DNA of 25,597 nt from Lachnospiraceae bacterium (lineage in GTDB: Bacteria; Bacillota; Clostridia; Lachnospirales; Lachnospiraceae), in assembly GCA_014804225.1 (NCBI GenBank), contig JAAVAF010000015.1:1-25597 (forward strand), read 5' to 3'. The stretch's first letter is position 1. Every line of letters starts with the position of its first letter. The position numbers and the translations under genes were made by a program. The notes beneath the pieces were generated by a model, which saw only the letters and a list, made by a program, of their open reading frames with translations, did no database searches and was not told where the DNA came from. Shown here in pieces: positions 22,661 through 25,597 of this stretch.

Positions 22661-24514
22661 ATGTGTGGTATAGCAGGCTTTTGCAGCTTTAACGTAAACT
22701 TTTGCGAAGAATCTTCAAGATGGTACGGTATACTTCAGAAAATGAATCAATGTCAGAAACACAGGGGTCCTGATAACGACGGACTTTTTCTCGACAGAAA
22801 CTGCGGGCTTGCCCATACCCGCCTTTCTATTTTGGATTTAAGTCTAGGCAATCAGCCAATGACGCGTCAGCTCGGCAACAGACGTGCTACGATTGTATAC
22901 AATGGAGAAATCTACAATATGCCTACGCTGCGCAAGGAACTTGAGCGTGACGGCATTATGCTTGAAACGACGTGCGACACCGAAGTCATTCTCATGGGCT
23001 GGCTCCTCTACGGCACAGACTATGTGACGAAATTAAACGGCATTTTTGCGTTTTCCATATGGGACGAAACACATCGCAAGCTCTATCTGTTTCGTGACAG
23101 GCTTGGGGTGAAGCCTTTGTTTTTCACCCATTTTAGAAACACACTTGTCTTCTCCTCCGAGCTAAAGGGGATTCTGTGCTTTCCTGACTTTAAGGCACAG
23201 GTTGACCGCGACGGCTTGTGCGAGGTGTTCGGTCTTGGCCCTGCAAAGACCTATGGAAAAGGTGTTTTTAAAGATATAGCTGAACTGCTGCCGGGACATT
23301 TTCTGGAATACTACGGCTCCGATTTTCGCGTGCAGCCGTACTGGAAGCTGGAAAGCCGCCCGCACACGGACACATGGGAGCAGACCGTTGAAAAGACACG
23401 CTATCTCGTGACAGATGCTATAAAGATGCAAATGCTCTCCGATGTTCCAATCTGTACTTTTTTATCTGGCGGTATAGACAGCAGTCTCGTAACGGCAGTG
23501 TGCAGCAACGAGCTGCAAAAGCAGGGTAAGCGGCTCGATACCTACTCCTTTGATTTTAAGGATAACGACAAAAATTTCCGTGCAAACGCATTTCAACCCT
23601 CACAGGACCGGCCGTGGGTGGATATGATGATTGCTCACAGCCGCACCAACCACCAATATCTGGAATGCACCAACGCAGAGCTTTTTGACTATCTGTTTGA
23701 GGCTGTCGACGCGAGGGATCTGCCGTGTATGGCTGACGTGGAAGCTTCTATGCTGTACTTCTGTAAAAAAGTGGCACGAAATCATAAAGTGACTTTAACA
23801 GGGGAGTGCGCCGACGAAATTTTTGGCGGATATCCGTGGTTCCACAAAAAGGAATGCTTTGACGCCGACTGCTTTCCGTGGTCAATGGACTTTGCACCGC
23901 GCACGATGCTTTTAAAAGACAATGTGAGCGAACTGCTTCCTCTTGAGGAATATGCGCGTGCCGCGTATCAAAAGACCGTTTCCGAAACGCCTCCACTGCA
24001 AGGGGAATCGGGTACCGAACGGCGCAGAAGAGAAATTTCTTATCTCAATTTAAAATGGTTTATGCAGACGCTTCTTGACAGAATGGACCGCACCAGTATG
24101 CACACAGGACTGGAAGCACGCGTTCCATTTGCGGATCATCGTATTGTAGAATATCTCTGGAATGTGCCGTGGGAGATGAAATGTAAGGATGGCGTTGTGA
24201 AGGGACTTCTGCGTGCTGCCGCGGAAGGACTTCTTCCCGGAGAGGTGCTTTACCGCAAAAAGAGTCCCTATCCTAAGACTTATGATCCGGCGTATGAAAA
24301 TCTGCTGCGTACGGCGATTATTGAAGTGCTTTCCGACACGCGTGCGCCTTTGCGGGAACTGATAAGCCTTGACAAGACGCTAGAGTTTATCCAGCGTCCG
24401 TCCGATTATGGCAGACCATTCTATGGGCAGCTCATGGCAGGGCCGCAGCTTTTAGCATATTTACTTCAAGTGAATTATTGGCTGCAAAAATATGAGGTGG
24501 AGCTTTTACTTTAA
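22661..24514 (+). CDS. asnB: Glutamine-hydrolysing asparagine synthetase
   Basis: Makes asparagine from aspartate, ATP and glutamine in the cytosol. The 617-residue protein has the class II glutaminase domain with nucleophile Cys2 (MCGIAGF) and NGEIYN, then the synthetase domain with the ATP-pyrophosphatase loop SGGIDSS (269-275), GECADEIFGGYPWF, and DRTSMHTGLEARVPF. All catalytic features are present. It starts 33 bases after dpaB with GGAAAGGA upstream, so it is probably read with dpaAB from the sporulation promoter. Bacillus has a sporulation-linked asparagine synthetase (AsnO) of similar size, so a spore-specific role is plausible, though a housekeeping role through read-through or another promoter is not excluded. 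The last codons form half of a hairpin. Confidence 0.95.
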   Translation: MCGIAGFCSFNVNFCEESSRWYGILQKMNQCQKHRGPDNDGLFLDRNCGLAHTRLSILDLSLGNQPMTRQLGNRRATIVYNGEIYNMPTLRKELERDGIMLETTCDTEVILMGWLLYGTDYVTKLNGIFAFSIWDETHRKLYLFRDRLGVKPLFFTHFRNTLVFSSELKGILCFPDFKAQVDRDGLCEVFGLGPAKTYGKGVFKDIAELLPGHFLEYYGSDFRVQPYWKLESRPHTDTWEQTVEKTRYLVTDAIKMQMLSDVPICTFLSGGIDSSLVTAVCSNELQKQGKRLDTYSFDFKDNDKNFRANAFQPSQDRPWVDMMIAHSRTNHQYLECTNAELFDYLFEAVDARDLPCMADVEASMLYFCKKVARNHKVTLTGECADEIFGGYPWFHKKECFDADCFPWSMDFAPRTMLLKDNVSELLPLEEYARAAYQKTVSETPPLQGESGTERRRREISYLNLKWFMQTLLDRMDRTSMHTGLEARVPFADHRIVEYLWNVPWEMKCKDGVVKGLLRAAAEGLLPGEVLYRKKSPYPKTYDPAYENLLRTAIIEVLSDTRAPLRELISLDKTLEFIQRPSDYGRPFYGQLMAGPQLLAYLLQVNYWLQKYEVELLL

Positions 24515-24524
24515 GCTCCACCTC
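24494..24524 (+). terminator. Terminator hairpin built into the asnB 3' end
   Basis: A perfect 12-bp stem (GAGGTGGAGCTT at 24494-24505, AAGCTCCACCTC at 24513-24524) with a seven-base loop. The left arm is coding and the stop codon lies at the loop/right-arm border. The following T-tract (TATCTTACTCTT) is weak. The 77 bases to the next gene hold nothing else clear. Confidence 0.7.
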
Positions 24525-24591
24525 TATCTTACTCTTCATACACCTCATCATAAGCAATATCCTTTTAATAAGGTTTGACATTTCATATATT

Positions 24592-25597
24592 TTAAACCAC
24601 AGCTTCAATAATTGTTTTCCCTTCTATCTGCAACTCTTTGACTCCAATCTCTTTTTTCTTATTAAAGTTAAAACTAATCATATATCCTTTCTCTTGATGG
24701 AAGTAATCAAGGTACTCCACAAGCTGCCGTTCGCCACGCTCGTTATACTCATTACCGTGCCATATCTTAAGTTCTATAACAAACTGTTCACCCAGATAAT
24801 CCACAATAACATCTGTTCGCTTTGCATCCCGTGTCTGCGCCTCAATATAATAGTTTCCGGTACCATTTATAATCGGTTTCAAATACAACAGAAAAAATTT
24901 GCGTCCATAATCCTCTATGAACTTCTCATCATTTTCACCATAGATATCATGAAAGTATTCTACAAACTTTCCAAGCACCCGCTCCATATCAAGTCTGCCA
25001 TTGGGAACAAATTGGTTTCTATCCTGTTTTGCTTTTCTGCTCATTACGCTTTCCAATTCCTCTTCGGACAGAAAAAGATTATATAACCGAGTTTCAAAAA
25101 TTCGATTTGCCACCCGGACAATCCCATGATCATTGACAACATATCCAAACATACGAGCCAGCTCTATTATCTTATTATCCGGATTATATGCCACTCGTTC
25201 ACCCTGAAAAAGTATTGCATATAGCATTCTTTTTAAATCAGGGTACTCGTTGATATGCCGCATCATGCTACCAAATAATGGAACGTTTTCATTCAACAGG
25301 ATTTTGACTGCTTCTGCAATTCCTTCCTTTGTCCACACGTCAGCCAGATCCCCAATGCCATCTTGATCCGGAATGTCTTCATCAAGATATTTACAGATTG
25401 CAGAAACAAGGTATGGGTATCCCGATGTATACTGATAGATTTCTTCTGCAACCACTGTTATATTCATTCCCGTCTGATGTTCCGCTTCATATTCTTCAAG
25501 CATAACTGCAATCTGATTCGCCGAAAAACTCATGTTGATCTTAAATTCTGTGGCAATATTCCAAGGGCTGTTATACTGATGTTCCTCGTCAGGACGT
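24592..25597 (-). CDS. AAA-like ATPase with C-terminal PD-(D/E)XK nuclease-like domain (N-terminus missing)
   Basis: The frame continues without a stop to the window edge, so the internal ATG at 25533 is not the start; upstream residues read RPDEEHQYNSPWNIATEFKI. That is the typical middle of the AAA-like ATP-binding proteins common in Lachnospiraceae and Bacteroidales; Walker A lies outside the window. A lid-like helical region with YQYTSGYPYLVSAICKYL follows. The C-terminal domain has a PD-(D/E)XK-type core with Asp241 in RTDVIVDY and Glu254/Lys256 in VIELKIW, counted from the internal Met. The family is usually multicopy and uncharacterised; a role in defence or mobile-element maintenance is often suggested but unproven. 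It is convergent with asnB. Confidence 0.85.
   Translation of the reverse strand, partial: RPDEEHQYNSPWNIATEFKINMSFSANQIAVMLEEYEAEHQTGMNITVVAEEIYQYTSGYPYLVSAICKYLDEDIPDQDGIGDLADVWTKEGIAEAVKILLNENVPLFGSMMRHINEYPDLKRMLYAILFQGERVAYNPDNKIIELARMFGYVVNDHGIVRVANRIFETRLYNLFLSEEELESVMSRKAKQDRNQFVPNGRLDMERVLGKFVEYFHDIYGENDEKFIEDYGRKFFLLYLKPIINGTGNYYIEAQTRDAKRTDVIVDYLGEQFVIELKIWHGNEYNERGERQLVEYLDYFHQEKGYMISFNFNKKKEIGVKELQIEGKTIIEAVV

Overview
The window looks like chromosomal DNA of a low-GC, Gram-positive, endospore-forming anaerobe of the class Clostridia, most likely a Lachnospiraceae member (a Roseburia, Lachnospira or Butyrivibrio-type gut bacterium). The reasons are the protein families present: a UvrB/UvrA pair, DUF4234, a DUF4080-type radical SAM protein, ftsEX with a PcsB/EnvC-like M23 protein, dipicolinate synthase dpaAB, a YjfB-type motility protein, and a giant secreted glycosidase with acidic linkers. 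Strong AGGAGG-type ribosome binding sites fit as well. I cannot fix genus or species by eye.

Layout. Positions 1-2152 hold a leftward uvrB and the first codons of uvrA. A divergent control region (2153-2480) has two promoters, an AT-rich inverted repeat and a run of short palindromes. It leads rightwards into a DUF4234 membrane protein and a cobalamin-binding-type radical SAM protein. That protein meets the next leftward cluster with overlapping stop codons. The leftward cluster, in transcription order, is a CdaR-type regulator, a palindrome-rich spacer, ftsE, ftsX, an M23 murein hydrolase activator and an S41 (CtpA-like) protease. FtsEX is expected to gate cell-wall cleavage by the M23 protein; the protease probably acts at the same envelope.

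Positions 10367-10674 carry a small rightward yjfB-like gene behind a good sigma-D (flagellar sigma factor) promoter, ended by a strong hairpin shared with the next gene. Positions 10695-19349 are one leftward gene for a 2884-residue secreted GH3 glycosidase. It has many carbohydrate-binding-like and Ig-like modules and, unexpectedly, a rhodanese domain at its C-terminus. Base composition changes along this gene, which suggests a mosaic origin.

Positions 19645-20979 hold a leftward mutT-type Nudix gene and a cvfB-like S1 protein gene. Their promoter overlaps a probable mother-cell sporulation promoter that drives dpaA, dpaB and asnB rightwards (21112-24514). This is probably a spore operon making dipicolinic acid, with a co-transcribed asparagine synthetase. 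The last gene (24592 to the window end, leftward, incomplete) is an AAA-like ATPase with a C-terminal PD-(D/E)XK nuclease-like domain.

I saw no tRNA, rRNA, CRISPR array, insertion sequence or phage gene. The most unusual items are the GH3-rhodanese fusion with its cysteine-rich C-terminal region, and the repeated use of near-perfect but unrelated palindromes in the spacers at 2349-2435, 7255-7277 and 8928-9133.
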